Shown: positions 16,966 to 25,896 of the stretch, in pieces
How the letters are laid out: the number at the start of each line of letters is the position of its first letter
How positions within the stretch are numbered: position 1 is the first letter of the stretch
NCBI GenBank assembly: GCA_007131245.1
Contig: SLQX01000010.1
Span: 1-57,776 of the forward strand
Direction of reading: 5' to 3'
DNA from: Bacteroidales bacterium
GTDB taxonomy: Bacteria > Bacteroidota > Bacteroidia > Bacteroidales > UBA7960
Length of the DNA: 57,776 bases
The notes under the pieces: model-generated
The model's input: the letters and a program-made list of their open reading frames with translations, nothing else
Told to the model about the DNA's origin: nothing
Database searches by the model: none
Made by a program: the position numbers and the translations under genes

Positions 16966-19362
16966 ATGTATCGCTTTATCATCTTTCTGTCTTTGGTTTC
17001 GATTTCCTTTTTACCCTACACAACAAAGGGGCAGGTAAGTGTTGACTCCATTTACAAAAGTCTGGAGAAGTATGACTCTCTTTTTCCCCGACACAAAATA
17101 CATTTACATACCGATAAAGACACTTATCACGCCAGTGATGTTGTTTGGTTGAAAGCATATGTAGTATCTGCCATCACCCATCAGCCTGCTACAGATGTAA
17201 AAACCCTTTATGTGGAAATTTTTAATACTACAGGCGATTTATACAGCCGAAAAAGGTTAAACGTTGAAGAAGGCTATGCAAAAGGTGAATTTTTTCTTAA
17301 GGACTCTATTCTTGCTGGTAATTATGTAATCCGTGCCTATACCTCTTGGATGCTTAACTTTGATAACAGGAATATTTTCGAAAAAGTATTTCATATAGAA
17401 AACCCGCTTAGTATAAATTTGATAAGTCGTCGCCAGGTAAGAAAAAACAGAAGGACTAACCAGCAAATTGAAAGAGCCCGCCAGCAATATAAATTCAATT
17501 ATTATCCTGAGGGAGGTGTTTTGGTTGAAGGCGTAAACAACCGTGTGGCTTTTAAAGCTACGAATGAACTAGGGCAGGATGTTGAAATAAAAGCAAAACT
17601 CATTAATGATAATAAAAATGAAGTTTTGTCCATAAAATCTCCTTACGGCGGTAAAGGTATGTTTGAGTTTATCCCGTCTGCCGGTAGTAACTATAGCTTG
17701 CTCATTGAGTTTCCAGGTGATGAGTCTCAAAGATACAGGATTCGGGATATTGTATCATCAGGTAATACTTTACAGGTAAGACCATTGGAGGGGGAGTTTG
17801 AAATTATTGTAGATGGGTCTTTCCCCGCGGGGCAAATTCCACCTGAAAGAAACCCGTTATATTTGGCTGTTCATTCCCGGGGTAAAATAGTTGATATCTA
17901 TCAAATAGAAAATGATGCTCTGCCTTACCGACTTGTTTTGCAAAATGATACTCTAATGCCAGGTATTTCCGTGGCAGGGCTTTTTAACAGCAAAGGTGAG
18001 GTAATTGCCGAACGTTTGTTTTTTGTGCCACCCCCGGAATCAAACCCATTTTCGATTTCAAAACAAACTTTTTCTGATAGTACCGTCCGGCTAACAGTTG
18101 ATGCACAACAACCAATCATTGATACTGCATCTTTTTCAGTTGCCGTCAGTGCTTCGCATAAAGCACCTGATTTTCCGGATAATAATATTTTAACCACCCT
18201 TTTTATTACATCCGACATTTCTTCTACCATCGAAAACCCCCATGCATATCTGTCAGCAAAAGAAACCAAAGAGGCAGATTTATTAATGATGGTGTCAGGC
18301 TGGAAAAGGTATAGCTGGCAGGATATACAACAAGGAAACTATCCTGATATTAAATATAAAAGGGAGCAGGATGGGTTTTCTGTCTATGGCCATATTGAGC
18401 CCACTGAACGCTCGCAAGCCCTTGGTGAAACAATATTTGATGTTACACTCCAGGTTGAAGATGAACAAAAAGTACATGCTGTTCAAACAGATTATGATGG
18501 CGAATTTCAATTTGATGGATTCAACAAACACGGCAGTTATGAAGCTCGTTTAACGATTCAGGAAAAGAATAAAAAAAGTTTACAGGCTCTTGAACTTTTT
18601 CCCAAAAGAGTTTCAATGGATGATTACCCTCTAAGCTTTTATTATCAGGAGCTTAGTGAGAAAAGGTCTCCCAGGGCATGGTTCTCATTTTCTGGTGCTC
18701 CGGAAATCAGGAAAACAGACAGGTATTTAACTTTTTTCAAAAAATCATCGGCCCGTTCCTATGGCAGAGCCGATCAGGTCATACATTTAAAAGCAAACGA
18801 TGAACGTTACAACACATTGCGGGATGTTTTGGTCAGAAGTGTAGCCGGTGTACAGATAGAGGGCAACTCAATTACGCTCAGAGGCAAAAGCAGTGTTTAT
18901 TTTTCTAACCAACCCCTTTTACTGGTTGATGGCAGTGAGTTTACCAGTCGTCAGTTTTTAGTCATTCCCACCATTGAGGTTTCCCGCCTGGAGGTGTTTA
19001 AGGGAAGCAGTGCAACAATATTTGGATTGAGGGGTGCCAACGGTGTATTGTATGCTCATACCCGCCGTGGTCAGTTGCCCGAAAGAGTTATTATTGAATA
19101 TGTGCTGGATGGTTACTACGTGAGTAAAGAGTTTTCGGAGGTTGATGTTAAAGCAGATGAATTATTCAGAGAAAGCCTGGATTATGACAAAACGGTTTAT
19201 TGGGAGCCTGCCCTGAACTTTGAAAGCCAAAGCCCCCACGTGATTAACATCTCATTTGACAAACTTCCAGCCTATCTGATAATGACTATCGAAGGTGTAG
19301 ATGGCCAGGGAAATGTTTATTTTACACGGGAGGTTTTTAAAAACGATACATCAAGCCGCTAG
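16966..19362 (+). CDS. Exported protein with MG2-like domain and C-terminal TonB plug domain, no barrel
   Basis: A 798-residue protein with a signal peptide (about residues 1-22). After it comes a segment with HLHTDKDTYHASDVVWLKAYV and a following YVEIFN...GNYVIRAYTSWM, which resembles the MG2 beta-domain of alpha-2-macroglobulins. Further beta-rich domains follow. Residues about 612-705 read as a TonB-dependent receptor plug: LRDVLVRSVAGVQIEGN, ITLRG, LLLVDGSEF, IEVSRLEVFKGSSATIFGLRGANGVL. Only about 90 residues follow, far too few for a 22-strand barrel. Such barrel-less plug proteins occur in Bacteroidota and their job is unclear. It converges on the acyl-CoA reductase gene with a 24-base gap. 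Confidence 0.75.
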   Translation: MYRFIIFLSLVSISFLPYTTKGQVSVDSIYKSLEKYDSLFPRHKIHLHTDKDTYHASDVVWLKAYVVSAITHQPATDVKTLYVEIFNTTGDLYSRKRLNVEEGYAKGEFFLKDSILAGNYVIRAYTSWMLNFDNRNIFEKVFHIENPLSINLISRRQVRKNRRTNQQIERARQQYKFNYYPEGGVLVEGVNNRVAFKATNELGQDVEIKAKLINDNKNEVLSIKSPYGGKGMFEFIPSAGSNYSLLIEFPGDESQRYRIRDIVSSGNTLQVRPLEGEFEIIVDGSFPAGQIPPERNPLYLAVHSRGKIVDIYQIENDALPYRLVLQNDTLMPGISVAGLFNSKGEVIAERLFFVPPPESNPFSISKQTFSDSTVRLTVDAQQPIIDTASFSVAVSASHKAPDFPDNNILTTLFITSDISSTIENPHAYLSAKETKEADLLMMVSGWKRYSWQDIQQGNYPDIKYKREQDGFSVYGHIEPTERSQALGETIFDVTLQVEDEQKVHAVQTDYDGEFQFDGFNKHGSYEARLTIQEKNKKSLQALELFPKRVSMDDYPLSFYYQELSEKRSPRAWFSFSGAPEIRKTDRYLTFFKKSSARSYGRADQVIHLKANDERYNTLRDVLVRSVAGVQIEGNSITLRGKSSVYFSNQPLLLVDGSEFTSRQFLVIPTIEVSRLEVFKGSSATIFGLRGANGVLYAHTRRGQLPERVIIEYVLDGYYVSKEFSEVDVKADELFRESLDYDKTVYWEPALNFESQSPHVINISFDKLPAYLIMTIEGVDGQGNVYFTREVFKNDTSSR

Positions 19363-19386
19363 TGCGCATTTCCTGTATTTAAACAG

Positions 19387-20478
19387 TCACAACTCTGTTA
19401 AAAATGCTATCGTGTCTACCCCGTCAGCAAATTCTGACGGACCAGGGCTTTGAGCCTTGCCGGGCAGAACAGTTTTACTGCAATTAACTATGCGGGGATC
19501 GGATGATACAATACATTGGATGTTGCCCCTTTGCAGGTTTATGTAACTCCCAAGTTCCTTTGCATCAGAATATGTGTCATAATGAACCACGGCCAGGGGA
19601 GAGGACAGGTTGGCATCCTGCTTGATAATCGAAAATCCGCTATCCAGGTGAGGTGTTTGGTTGACCAGCATTATGGCTTTTTGATACTCATAGTTATTAT
19701 AAAACTTGTTGTGATCCTTTAGTTTTTCCCATTTGCTGAAGTTTTTTATCAACCGTTTGATGTCAAAATATTTTGGTATAAAAACTTTTGATACATTCCG
19801 GCATCCCCTGCCAAAAAACAGGAATATGTCGTCTGAAAGTGCCTGCAGTTCATCGTCGGTTTCCTGTCCTGTTAAAATGGCAAGGCTGTTTCTGTTTTTT
19901 CGGATAATATGAGGGTGTCTTCCAAAATAGTATTCGAAATACCGGGATGAGTTGTTGCTTCCTGTGGCTATTATAGCGTCGAATTCACGAACCATTCCCT
20001 CGGTAAAGCTGTACATGTTATTCATTGCAGGTTGGGCTTCGCCAACCAGTTCTGCAACTCTTACAGGCAGGTGCTTATCCTGGCTTGATAGTTTGCCCAA
20101 AAATCTGTGCCCTGAAAGCAGTACACACATAAAATCGTGAAAACCTACCACAGGTAAATTTCCCGCCATAATTACCGCAACTGTTTTAGGATTCTGCCCA
20201 CTCTTTTTAAGTTGATCATAGGTGTTGATCCATGGAAGGAAATTTTCGGGTTTCAGTATGAACGCAATTCCTTCAAGGGCATGTCTTACATTTTCTTCTG
20301 TAAACCATGCATTCTTTGTTTTACTTTGTTTGATTTCATCAAGCAAGGCTGCTTCGGCAATTGTAAGCCCTTCTTGTGATTTGGCTCTCAAAACCCTGGC
20401 GATTTTTTCTCCGGTTTTGATAAAAGTTTCAATGCGACGGGTGGTTGAGGGAGGCATAAATGGCTGAGATTTATTCAT
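19387..20478 (-). CDS. Acyl-CoA reductase (LuxC family)
   Basis: A 363-residue aldehyde-dehydrogenase-fold protein of the LuxC family, which reduces acyl-CoA (or acyl-enzyme) to aldehyde with NADPH. The nucleophile is Cys226 in FFGRGCRNVSKVF. VAVIMAGNLPVVGFHDF and IIATGSNNSSRYFEYYF fit the nucleotide-binding core. Start: the first in-frame codon upstream (20481) is TTG; the next codon is ATG at 20478, chosen here. A TACCTTTG element ends 25 bases before it. In many Bacteroidota this gene lies beside a ferredoxin gene and serC; here serC is nearby but I see no ferredoxin gene in the window. No luciferase genes are present, so luminescence is not implied. Confidence 0.82.
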   Translation of the reverse strand: MNKSQPFMPPSTTRRIETFIKTGEKIARVLRAKSQEGLTIAEAALLDEIKQSKTKNAWFTEENVRHALEGIAFILKPENFLPWINTYDQLKKSGQNPKTVAVIMAGNLPVVGFHDFMCVLLSGHRFLGKLSSQDKHLPVRVAELVGEAQPAMNNMYSFTEGMVREFDAIIATGSNNSSRYFEYYFGRHPHIIRKNRNSLAILTGQETDDELQALSDDIFLFFGRGCRNVSKVFIPKYFDIKRLIKNFSKWEKLKDHNKFYNNYEYQKAIMLVNQTPHLDSGFSIIKQDANLSSPLAVVHYDTYSDAKELGSYINLQRGNIQCIVSSDPRIVNCSKTVLPGKAQSPGPSEFADGVDTIAFLTEL

Positions 20479-20494
20479 CAATCATTTTCTTGTT

Positions 20495-20510
20495 TATATT
20501 TGCAAAGGTA
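20495..20510. promoter_or_regulatory. Back-to-back -7 elements at acyl-CoA reductase start
   Basis: TATATTTG on the plus strand (20495-20502) directly abuts TACCTTTG on the minus strand (20510-20503). The minus element is well placed for the acyl-CoA reductase gene. Neither has a clear -33 TTG at normal spacing, and the plus one is 277 bases from the next plus-strand gene. Confidence 0.45.
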
Positions 20511-20771
20511 ATAAGGATTATATTGGCTTAAAGGGCCAGGTACTTTCAGGTGAAACAAACCGGAATATTTTTTAAACTACTCTCTGGCACAATAGAATCA
20601 CCGTTAAAAGAGTTTTCTTATTTAAAGGGGATTTATCCTGATTATTATTGCTTTGCCAAAATTGTTTTGTAGGGGTAAAGTTATGCATTTAAAATTATTT
20701 GTTTTACTTGGTCATTTCAATAAGGGAATGAAAAAAAGAATAAACTAAAAACTATTAAGCCAGTGTATTTT

Positions 20772-21662
20772 ATGAAAAAAAGCATTGTAAGTCTGTATTT
20801 TTTTTTATTGTTGTTTCTACCTGTTTATGCAACAGATGATTTTATAAATTACGAAGACAGTCTCCGGACAATAATAGAGCAAGTACCATTTTTGGAAAAT
20901 GATTCGCAACGCCAGCAGACAGGAAAGCAATTCAAAGATTACTTCCAAAAGGTACTCTCCATGGAGGGATCGTTCGATTATCCGTTTGATTCACTTACCG
21001 TTGTATCTTTTTTAAAAGCCCCTGATGATAAATTTCGTATAATAAGCTGGTACATACCCCTGGAAGATGACAGATTTGAATACTTTGGTTTTTTTCAGAT
21101 ACCAATCCCGGAGAAAGAAGATGAGTTTGTATTGTTTGAACTGAAGGATGTTGCCTCAGAACTAAGTCAGCCACAATATGAAATTTTGAAAGATTTAAAC
21201 TGGTATGGAGCCTATTACCTGGAGTTAATCCATAGACAACACAACCGTGAAGATTACTATGCATTATTGGGATGGCGGGGAGACAATCCCCAAACCAGAA
21301 AACGAGTAATTGAGCCTCTTGTATTGACAGATTCCGGAGAGCCAGTATTCGGTCAGGAGGTTTTCACATACAGGAACAACAACCATAAGCGAGTCATATT
21401 TGAATACTCATCCAGGGTTTCCATAACCATGAATTATGAATCCCAGAGAGTGGAAGGGAGAAGACGGCCTGAAAAAATTATTATTTTCGACCGCGTGGCT
21501 CCAACCCATAGTTTTTTGGAAGGGCATTACCAATATTATGTGCCCGAAACCAATATTTTTGATGGCTTTGCTTTTGATGACGGGAAATGGGTCTTTATTG
21601 AAGATATCGACGCAAGGGTTCCCCCCCGTACACCTCCACCTCTTCCCCAGCCTCCCGAATAG
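20772..21662 (+). CDS. Exported protein of unknown function with proline-rich tail
   Basis: I do not recognise this 296-residue protein. It starts with a clear signal peptide (MKKSIVSLYFF, a hydrophobic core, then VYAT; about 20 residues) and has no other membrane segment. The mature part is acidic in the first half and beta-rich, with aromatic strands such as RFEYFGFFQIPIP and WYGAYYLELIHRQ. It ends with a short proline tail (PPRTPPPLPQPPE). The ATG at 20772 is chosen; a GTG three codons earlier (20763) is less likely. It probably sits in the periplasm or on the outer membrane. It lies between a divergent acyl-CoA reductase and serC, with no evident operon link. Confidence 0.7.
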   Translation: MKKSIVSLYFFLLLFLPVYATDDFINYEDSLRTIIEQVPFLENDSQRQQTGKQFKDYFQKVLSMEGSFDYPFDSLTVVSFLKAPDDKFRIISWYIPLEDDRFEYFGFFQIPIPEKEDEFVLFELKDVASELSQPQYEILKDLNWYGAYYLELIHRQHNREDYYALLGWRGDNPQTRKRVIEPLVLTDSGEPVFGQEVFTYRNNNHKRVIFEYSSRVSITMNYESQRVEGRRRPEKIIIFDRVAPTHSFLEGHYQYYVPETNIFDGFAFDDGKWVFIEDIDARVPPRTPPPLPQPPE

Positions 21663-22028
21663 TGTGTGGTACTGTTAACTGGTTTGTAGAGGCGGGTGAA
21701 AGGGCCCTGCCAACAGGACTGTTTGTCTTTAAATGGTTTAATCCTGGATTAAAATGATTGTAGTTAGGGAAATTCGCAAATATTTACACGAAATTTCTTC
21801 TTACATTGTAATAATTTTGCCAATTTTGCCCCTAGATTATTAAAAATAAAACGGATATCGCGAAAAGCAGTTTTAATCTTTGCGTTTTTTTTTAAAAAAG
21901 GATTCATATTGTAATCAAATACCAGCAGGTCTTAAATATGAAACATACAGGCCTGTTACAATTATATAGATTTAATTTCCTGATTATCACCTAATTTATT
22001 TGTTTTAAATAACTAAAAAGATTAAGCA
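21663..22028. other. Intergenic region upstream of serC
   Basis: No coding frame is supported. It holds an 8-1-8 palindrome (21737-21753) that could be an operator, and a plus-strand TAATTTTG (21812-21819) as a possible -7 element without a matching -33. If that is the serC promoter, the leader would be about 200 bases. Confidence 0.45.
21737..21753. promoter_or_regulatory. Perfect 17-base palindrome, possible operator
   Basis: Arms TTTAATCC and GGATTAAA flank one central T. Its form suits binding of a dimeric regulator. It lies about 60 bases upstream of a -7-like element and 275 bases upstream of serC. No regulator gene is adjacent. Confidence 0.35.
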
Positions 22029-23102
22029 ATGAAAAAACATAACTTTAGTGCAGGGCCATCGATATTGGCTGGCGAAGTAATTGAAAACACAGCCAAAGCT
22101 GTAAGTGATTTAAATGGTATTGGTTTGTCAGTGATGGAGATATCACATCGTGGTAAAGATTTCCAGGCCATCATGGATGAAACAGTTGCCTTGTTTAAAG
22201 AACTACTTGATATCCCTGATGGATATCAGGTCTTGTTTTTAGGAGGTGGAGCAAGTATGCAATTTTGCATGTTGCCCTATAATTTGCTCAACAAAAAAGC
22301 TGCATACCTGGAAACTGGTGTTTGGGCCAAAAAAGCCATCAAGGAGGCGCAGTTTTTTGGCGAGGTTGATGTAATAGCATCCAGTAAAGACAAAAACTTC
22401 AGCTACATCCCTTCAAATTACAATATTCCCAAGGATGCAGACTATTTTCATATTACGACCAATAATACCATCTACGGTACAGAAATAAAAGAAGATATCG
22501 ATTCTCCTGTACCCCTGATTGCTGATATGTCATCTGATGTTTTCAGCAGACCCGTTGATGTTTCCAAATATGGGATGATTTACGGAGGCGCTCAGAAAAA
22601 TCTGGGACCTGCCGGTGTAACTTTTGTTATCATCCGTGAGGATTTGCTGGGTAAAGCCGAAAGACCTATCCCCACAATGTTAAATTATCAAACTCATGTG
22701 GATAGCGGGTCGATGTTCAATACGCCCCCCTGTTTGCCCATTTACACTTGCATGGAAACACTTCGCTGGTTGAAAAAGTTAGGTGGTGTAAAGAAGATGC
22801 AAGAACTCAACGAAGCAAAGGCAAGGCTGTTGTATGATGAAATTGACCGTAATGAACTGTTTGTAGGTACAGCGGCAAAAGAAGACCGTTCTCTGATGAA
22901 TATTTGTTTCGTGATGAACGAGCAATACAAAGAGCTTGAGCAGGAGTTTCTAACCTATGCTTCTTCGCTGGGAATGGTAGGACTGAAAGGACACCGTTCA
23001 GTGGGCGGATTCCGTGCATCTACTTACAATGCTTTACCCGTTGAAAGTGTAAAAGCACTGGTAGAAGCCATGCAGGAATTTGAGAAGAAGTTCAAAAAAT
23101 AG
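22029..23102 (+). CDS. serC: Phosphoserine aminotransferase
   Basis: A 357-residue PLP enzyme of serine synthesis, converting 3-phosphohydroxypyruvate and glutamate to phosphoserine. Family marks are the N-terminal [41 protein letters not shown] and [14 protein letters not shown], in which the lysine forms the PLP aldimine. RASTYNALP near the C-terminus is typical. The length is normal. It is followed by serA on the same strand (292-base gap containing a 20-base-pair hairpin) and DUF1015, an arrangement common in Bacteroidota. Confidence 0.97.
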   Translation: MKKHNFSAGPSILAGEVIENTAKAVSDLNGIGLSVMEISHRGKDFQAIMDETVALFKELLDIPDGYQVLFLGGGASMQFCMLPYNLLNKKAAYLETGVWAKKAIKEAQFFGEVDVIASSKDKNFSYIPSNYNIPKDADYFHITTNNTIYGTEIKEDIDSPVPLIADMSSDVFSRPVDVSKYGMIYGGAQKNLGPAGVTFVIIREDLLGKAERPIPTMLNYQTHVDSGSMFNTPPCLPIYTCMETLRWLKKLGGVKKMQELNEAKARLLYDEIDRNELFVGTAAKEDRSLMNICFVMNEQYKELEQEFLTYASSLGMVGLKGHRSVGGFRASTYNALPVESVKALVEAMQEFEKKFKK

Positions 23103-23125
23103 AACTTATCCCAATCCCTATATTA

Positions 23126-23168
23126 ATCAGCATATCTTTCTGCCTTGCAGGCAGAAAGATATGCTGAT
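23126..23168. repeat. Perfect 20-base-pair inverted repeat (hairpin) between serC and serA
   Basis: Arms 23126-23145 and 23149-23168 pair perfectly around the 3-base loop TGC. No T-run follows on the plus strand, so it is not a standard terminator. It begins 24 bases after the serC stop. It could protect the serC mRNA end, be an RNase processing site, or lower serA expression. Confidence 0.85.
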
Positions 23169-23394
23169 ATGAAAATGATAGGGTTTATTTTCCCAAAAAA
23201 GATGAATAAACAGCTGCCTGGAGGGGTAGGGTTGATTGATAAAAGTTAAGGTAAAAGTAGGTTGGTATTTGAAGGTTGAATCAATGAATTGTATACAGTG
23301 AAAAACTGACAACTTCTTATAATCCATCGCAGCTTAAGCAAATTATTTCCAGGTAGTTATAAAAGGTAATTGAATAATAAAATCAAAATTAGAT

Positions 23395-24318
23395 ATGAAA
23401 AAAATATTAGTAGCAACAGAAAAACCATTTGCACCCGCAGCAGTAGAAGGTATCAAAGGGGTTTTTAACAAGGCAGGTTATGAAACTGAAATGTTGGAAA
23501 AATATTCTGATCCGGCAGATTTGCTTAAGGCCGTTGCAGAGGTAGATGGATTGATTATCCGGAGTGATAAAGTAACATCCCAGGTTATAGAGGCTGCCAA
23601 AAAGATGAAGATAGTAGTAAGAGCAGGAGCAGGGTATGACAATGTAGATCTGGAAGCAGCTTCTGCAAAAAATATAGTGGCAATGAATACGCCCGGTCAA
23701 AACTCAAATGCAGTGGCTGAACTTGCTTTTGGCATGATGCTTTACAATGCAAGAAACGGGTTTAACGGTACCTCCGGCACCGAGTTGAGAGGGAAAAAAC
23801 TTGGTATTCATGCCTATGGAAACGTTGGAAAATTTGTTGCCGCCATTGCCAAAGGATTTGGTATGGAAGTATATGCCTTTGATCCGTTCCTTAAAAAGGA
23901 ACAAATAGATAAAGATGGTGTTAGTGTTTTGCATAGTGTGGAAGAGCTTTATCAAACCTGTCAGTACATTTCCTTGCACATCCCTGCCAATGACAAGACT
24001 AAAAAATCTATCAACTATGAGCTTCTGTCAAAGCTTCCCAAGGGAGGTACTTTGGTAAACACTGCCAGAAAAGAGGTTATTCACGAGGCGGATCTTTTGA
24101 AGATGTTTGAAGCAAGAAGCGACTTTAACTATTTGAGTGATCTGGCACCTGACTGCAAAGAAGATGTATTGAATAAATATGCCGACCGAGCAGTGTTTAG
24201 TGCAAAAAAAATGGGTGCTCAAACAGCTGAGGCAAATATTAATGCAGGAGTTGCGGCTGCCACCCAGATTGTGAGCTTTTTTGAAAAGGGAGACACTACC
24301 TTCCAGGTAAATAAATAA
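23395..24318 (+). CDS. serA: D-3-phosphoglycerate dehydrogenase, short form without ACT domain
   Basis: A 307-residue NAD-dependent 2-hydroxyacid dehydrogenase, the first enzyme of serine synthesis. Substrate-domain motif VVRAGAGYDNVDLEAA and MNTPGQNSNAVAELA, Rossmann motif LGIHAYGNVGKFVA, then SLHIPAN and LVNTARKEVI carry the expected residues. LAPDC replaces the more usual DVF region, and no clear H-x-G-A-T catalytic histidine motif is seen: the corresponding place reads SAKKMGAQTAEANIN. It lacks the C-terminal ACT domain, so it is not expected to be feedback-inhibited by serine. The neighbourhood with serC makes the assignment firm. Confidence 0.92.
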   Translation: MKKILVATEKPFAPAAVEGIKGVFNKAGYETEMLEKYSDPADLLKAVAEVDGLIIRSDKVTSQVIEAAKKMKIVVRAGAGYDNVDLEAASAKNIVAMNTPGQNSNAVAELAFGMMLYNARNGFNGTSGTELRGKKLGIHAYGNVGKFVAAIAKGFGMEVYAFDPFLKKEQIDKDGVSVLHSVEELYQTCQYISLHIPANDKTKKSINYELLSKLPKGGTLVNTARKEVIHEADLLKMFEARSDFNYLSDLAPDCKEDVLNKYADRAVFSAKKMGAQTAEANINAGVAAATQIVSFFEKGDTTFQVNK

Positions 24319-24346
24319 TCCTTGTAAGAGAGCGGGAATTAAGAAT

Positions 24347-24384
24347 CAGGATGGGTCTACAAAACATTTTTTACACCCATTCTG
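24347..24384. repeat. Imperfect 12-base-pair hairpin between serA and DUF1015 gene
   Basis: Arms 24347-24358 and 24373-24384 pair with one G-T pair and one mismatch around a 14-base loop. As in the serC-serA gap, no T-run follows. It starts 29 bases after the serA stop. Confidence 0.6.
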
Positions 24385-24432
24385 TAATGAAAATTCAACA
24401 TTTATAAACAACAATCTCAAACCATTAAATTC

Positions 24433-25680
24433 ATGGCAATATTCAGACCTTTTAAAGGGCTTCGTCCCCCAAAAGATATTGTTAAAGACCTGGCTTCAAG
24501 ACCATATGATGTTCTCAACTCTGCTGAGGCTCGTGTTGAGGCCGAGGGAAATCCTCACAGCTTTCTTCGGGTTGTAAAGCCTGAAATTGAGCTGCCTGAA
24601 GGCACTGACCTGTATTCGCAACAAGTATACAACAAAGCCCTGGAAAACTTTAATAAGTTTATTGAAAAAGGGTGGCTCAAGCAAGACAATACAGCCAACT
24701 ACTATGTATATGCCCAAACCTGGGGAGATAAAGTTCAATATGGTATTGTTGGCTGTGCCGGAGTGGAAGATTACTTGAATGATGTGATCAAAAAACACGA
24801 ACTTACCAGGCCCGATAAGGAAGAGGATCGTATGAAGCATGTGCGTGTGGTAAATGCAAATGCTGAGCCGGTATTTTTTTCCTATCCCGCTGTTGAAGAA
24901 ATTGATCAGATAGTGAAAGAGATAGCCAACGCAACTCCGGAGTATGATTTTATGGCTGATGACGGTTTTGGTCACAAGTTTTGGGTGATTGATGATGCCC
25001 AAAAAGTAGAAAGACTGCAGCAACTTTTTGCTGAAGTACCTGCTTTTTATGTAGCTGATGGGCATCATCGCACTGCAGCTGCCGCACTTGTGGGTAAAGA
25101 GAAAAAAGAGAACAATCCCAACCATACGGGCAACGAAGAATACAACTTCTTTATGTCTGTTGTTTTTCCAGATAATCAGCTCACCATTATTGATTACAAC
25201 AGGGTTGTGAAAGACCTTAATGGATTGAGTAAAGAAGAGTTTCTCAAAAAGCTTGAGCATGTTTTTGAAATAACAGAAAAAGGGTCAAATCAATACAGGC
25301 CTGACCGCTTGCACAACTTCAGCATGTACCTTGACGGCACCTGGTATGAGTTGAATGCAAAACCCGGAACTTTCGATGATAATGATCCCATAGGTGTATT
25401 GGATGTTACCATTTTGTCCAAACATGTGCTGGATGAAATACTGGGAATAAAGAACCTTAGAACCGACAAAAGAATTGAGTTTGTTGGCGGCATCAGGGGG
25501 CTTGAAGAGTTGGAGAGGAGAGTGGGTAATGGAGATATGGAAGTAGCCTTTGCGCTTTATCCGGTTACTATGAAGCAATTAATTGATATTGCCGATTCCG
25601 GAAACATTATGCCTCCCAAAACCACTTGGTTTGAGCCCAAGCTGCGCAGCGGACTTGTGGTTCATAAACTGGAAGACTAA
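24433..25680 (+). CDS. DUF1015 family protein
   Basis: A 415-residue cytosolic protein of the DUF1015 family. It starts at once with the family motif MAIFRPFKGLRP and SRPYDVLN, and carries FYVADGHHRTAAA in the middle, a conserved segment that may be catalytic or metal-binding. The family occurs widely next to serA/serC and is thought to relate to serine or phosphoserine metabolism; the reaction in this organism is not proven. It lies 114 bases after serA on the same strand. No membrane segments. Confidence 0.88.
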   Translation: MAIFRPFKGLRPPKDIVKDLASRPYDVLNSAEARVEAEGNPHSFLRVVKPEIELPEGTDLYSQQVYNKALENFNKFIEKGWLKQDNTANYYVYAQTWGDKVQYGIVGCAGVEDYLNDVIKKHELTRPDKEEDRMKHVRVVNANAEPVFFSYPAVEEIDQIVKEIANATPEYDFMADDGFGHKFWVIDDAQKVERLQQLFAEVPAFYVADGHHRTAAAALVGKEKKENNPNHTGNEEYNFFMSVVFPDNQLTIIDYNRVVKDLNGLSKEEFLKKLEHVFEITEKGSNQYRPDRLHNFSMYLDGTWYELNAKPGTFDDNDPIGVLDVTILSKHVLDEILGIKNLRTDKRIEFVGGIRGLEELERRVGNGDMEVAFALYPVTMKQLIDIADSGNIMPPKTTWFEPKLRSGLVVHKLED

Positions 25681-25779
25681 GGCGGTTACACCGTTTAAAA
25701 TTGCTTTTCCGGCAATGGTTATAATTATCTCCGGTGTCATTTATTGCAATGCGCCGGAGATGTTTTTTAGGGGTAAAAG

Positions 25780-25810
25780 TTTGCTACTTTATTATTTTAT
25801 GGTATCTTTG
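25780..25810 (+). promoter_or_regulatory. Promoter of the L31 gene
   Basis: TTTG (25780-25783), a 19-base spacer and TATCTTTG (25803-25810) followed by CA: the best match in the window to the Bacteroidota consensus. It gives a leader of about 135 bases before the L31 ATG. Confidence 0.85.
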
Positions 25811-25896
25811 CACTCCTTAAAAAGGCAATGGTTTTGTCTGAAATTTCGAGTTTAGCATCAAATAAGCTGAAAATAAATCCATAATCGTTAATTAAT

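Noticed and set aside
19387-20478. Bioluminescence (lux) locus
   Set aside because: Only a LuxC-family reductase is present; no luciferase or other lux genes are seen.
23126-23168. Hairpin between serC and serA as a transposon end or CRISPR repeat
   Set aside because: Only one copy is present, with no transposase, direct repeats or spacer pattern.
24496-25260. Long minus-strand frame of 254 codons
   Set aside because: It lies wholly antisense to the DUF1015 gene, which has clear family motifs.
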